Shown here piece after piece: positions 5,320-6,374 of a DNA stretch of 6,374 nt. The position numbers and the translations under genes are program-made. Source of the stretch: Microcaldota archaeon (GTDB lineage Archaea > Micrarchaeota > Micrarchaeia > Burarchaeales > JAKAKT01). The notes below the pieces were generated by a model. It did not search any database. It worked only from the letters and a program-made list of their open reading frames with translations, and was not told where the DNA came from. Numbering within the stretch: the first letter of the stretch is position 1; the number at the start of each line of letters is the position of its first letter. The stretch spans positions 1-6,374 of the forward strand of contig JAPLWU010000050.1 in the NCBI GenBank assembly GCA_026396425.1, written 5' to 3'.

Positions 5320-6133
5320 AGGGTATGGAAGGCCCGAGCCGGGCATTCGGCTCGGAGAACAACCGTGCTCTTTCGCTTGTCGCGTCTCGTATGCATTCGA
5401 TTATTCGGTTGTATTGCCTTACCACCGCGGGCCTATCCCCCAATTCTTTGTGAAGCAGATGGCCCCACTCATTTCGAAGTTGGCGCAATAGTTCAATCTG
5501 CTTTTCGAGGAATTCGTGCCTCTTGCCGTTTTCTTTGCTTAGAGTTGCGAGGAGCCCGTAAGCATCGGCAATCCTGATGTACAGTTCCGCACCGGAAGAC
5601 GACTGCATTCCGCCGCATTTCTTGGCCGTCCTTTCCATCGCGCCAATAACCGCATAAAGGTCCGTCTTCTGGCTGAAACCGCCCCTTAATTCGGAGAAAA
5701 GAGCAGACTCGTTTCGGAGAAGCCGTTGTTCATCAACTGAAGACAGATATCTCCGGATGGCTTTGTCGGATGAAATGGTCACTCTGCCAGCATATTCCGT
5801 TTCGAGCCCTTGTGTGGTATTGGCCAGCAGGACTTCCAGGCGGTTCAACGTGGCTATCCGCGCTTTGAGCGCGTCAAACGCCCGCATCAGGCAGCCCGAC
5901 TCGATGAAGAGTTTATCCGCTTTTTCAGCCGCCCGCATTCCGGAATGGAAAACGTTGCCTTCCGCGGCGAACTTCAGGCGAAGCGCTTCAAAAAGCTGGC
6001 GCGTATTCCCGAGCTTCTCAAGGCTTGCGGCCATCTTGCCGAGGTCCTGGGCCTCGATGGCGAAGCACTGTTGCGCCATCCTGAAATTCCCGGAGGCGAG
6101 ATGCTCGTTCCCGAATCTCCTTTCGGCAAGCAA
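5318..6133 (-). CDS. Helix-rich TPR-like protein of unknown function, N-terminus uncertain
   Basis: From the TTG at 6133-6131 this frame encodes 271 residues, almost all predicted helical and charged. Paired-helix stretches such as RMAQQCFAIEAQDLGKMAA, RAAEKADKLFIESGCLMRAF and AELYIRIADAYGLLATLSKE have the Ala/Leu/Tyr spacing of TPR-like solenoid repeats, which usually act in protein-protein contacts. No signal peptide, membrane segment or catalytic motif is seen, so a cytoplasmic scaffold is the likeliest guess; I do not recognise the family. The start is doubtful. The TTG has no ribosome-binding site, and the frame stays open 159 bases further upstream with coding-like composition and a matching helical peptide, so the true protein is probably about 300-320 residues (see the extension entry). 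The stop TAA (5320-5318) overlaps the promoter of the next gene. Confidence 0.8.
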   Translation of the reverse strand: MLAERRFGNEHLASGNFRMAQQCFAIEAQDLGKMAASLEKLGNTRQLFEALRLKFAAEGNVFHSGMRAAEKADKLFIESGCLMRAFDALKARIATLNRLEVLLANTTQGLETEYAGRVTISSDKAIRRYLSSVDEQRLLRNESALFSELRGGFSQKTDLYAVIGAMERTAKKCGGMQSSSGAELYIRIADAYGLLATLSKENGKRHEFLEKQIELLRQLRNEWGHLLHKELGDRPAVVRQYNRIIECIRDATSERARLFSEPNARLGPSIP

Positions 6134-6274
6134 CCAAATGTGATAGTAATCGGCGCTGGCTTTTTGGCCAAGCCTGCCGAAGAAGGCGTTTTCCCTTTTT
6201 GAAGGTGCTTCGGCCCTATCTTTTCTCGAAGGTGCTTCAGCCCTATTTAGGATAATGGCCTGTGCCGTTTTAAT
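6134..6274 (-). other. Probable N-terminal coding extension of the TPR-like gene without a standard start codon
   Basis: The frame of the TPR-like gene is open upstream of its TTG until a TAA at 6295-6293. From 6199 to 6134 the codons are clearly coding-like (14 of 22 end in G or C) and encode NAFFGRLGQKASADYYHIW, which continues the helical pattern of the downstream protein. Farther up is an in-frame 27-base tandem repeat. A strong GGGGGAGG (6275-6282) lies just before this stretch, but no ATG, GTG or TTG follows it in any useful frame; only ATT (6274-6272) and ACG (6268-6266) are near. The protein may use a rare start codon, or a base may be wrong or mutated here. Starting at the ATT would add 47 residues, giving 318. 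Confidence 0.6.
6201..6246. repeat. 27-base tandem direct repeat, in frame (RAEAPS unit)
   Basis: The 19-base stretches at 6201-6219 and 6228-6246 differ at a single position and are exactly 27 bases apart. In the minus-strand frame of the TPR-like gene they encode RAEAPSRKD followed by RAEAPSKRE, a nine-residue unit rich in charged residues. A repeat length divisible by three, with silent differences (GCT/GCC, TCG/TCA), supports translation of this region. It would form a flexible N-terminal linker. Confidence 0.8.
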
Positions 6275-6354
6275 CCTCCCCCAACAAACGGATTAATTCC
6301 AAGAATAATAGGAAATTATGCAGAAAGACCTATTTAACCTTTTTAGAGCGCAGA
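6275..6354 (-). promoter_or_regulatory. Promoter and Shine-Dalgarno upstream of the TPR-like gene
   Basis: On the minus strand AAAAAGGTTAAATAGG (plus 6339-6354) is a good BRE plus TATA element. Transcription is expected near 6318, giving a leader of roughly 40 bases that carries GGGGGAGG at 6275-6282. The region 6293-6374 shows no coding frame of its own and is AT-rich. Confidence 0.5.
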
Positions 6355-6374
6355 TTCGATTGGTTTTTGAGTGA

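Noticed and set aside
5974..6171. 65-codon minus-strand frame overlapping the start of the TPR-like gene
   Set aside because: It is an alternative frame; codon composition and the in-frame tandem repeat support the TPR-like frame instead.

Overview
The window looks like chromosomal DNA of an archaeon, probably of a compact-genome (possibly DPANN-type) lineage, although the lineage cannot be fixed from the sequence. The grounds are an archaeal class I (DhnA-type) fructose-bisphosphate aldolase, archaeal BRE/TATA-like elements placed about 25-30 bases before predicted transcript starts, a mix of apparently leaderless and Shine-Dalgarno-led genes, and TTG starts. No rRNA, tRNA, CRISPR array, transposase or integrase gene was seen. 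No stretch above 300 bases lacks a gene.

Layout from left to right: (1) the 5' part of a secreted or exported protein of unknown function, minus strand, running off the left edge (1-371); (2) a complete GT4-type glycosyltransferase, minus strand (409-1578, TTG start); (3) a short divergent promoter region with a palindrome (about 1587-1676); (4) a 95-residue three-helix membrane protein of the BofA-like family, plus strand (1677-1964), ending tail-to-tail 5 bases from (5) an EamA/DMT ten-helix transporter, minus strand (1970-2857); (6) a 141-base gap (2858-2998) containing degenerate copies of the 3' coding end of the next gene; (7) a two-gene minus-strand operon of a PfkB-family sugar kinase (3765-4667) and an archaeal fructose-bisphosphate aldolase (2999-3760), with the kinase stop codon lying inside the aldolase ribosome-binding site; (8) a single-pass membrane-anchored protein of unknown function (4722-5267, minus); (9) a helix-rich, TPR-like protein of unknown function (at least 5318-6133, minus) whose coding sequence clearly continues upstream of the first usable start codon, through a 27-base in-frame tandem repeat, to a strong Shine-Dalgarno sequence near 6275; (10) an AT-rich promoter region to the right edge.

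How they work together: the kinase and aldolase are adjacent steps of a sugar-phosphate pathway. The simplest reading is fructose 6-phosphate to fructose 1,6-bisphosphate to triose phosphates, or the aldolase acting in gluconeogenesis. The glycosyltransferase may build glycogen-like polymer or surface glycans. The two right-hand proteins are unrecognised.

The most unusual feature is the array after the aldolase stop codon. Three extra copies of the sequence encoding the tail KLAK(V/F)(V/A)FG follow the gene, and the farthest one repeats 12 codons plus stop with almost only synonymous differences. This looks like the footprint of a lost aldolase paralog, or of repeated recombination or integration at the gene's 3' end.
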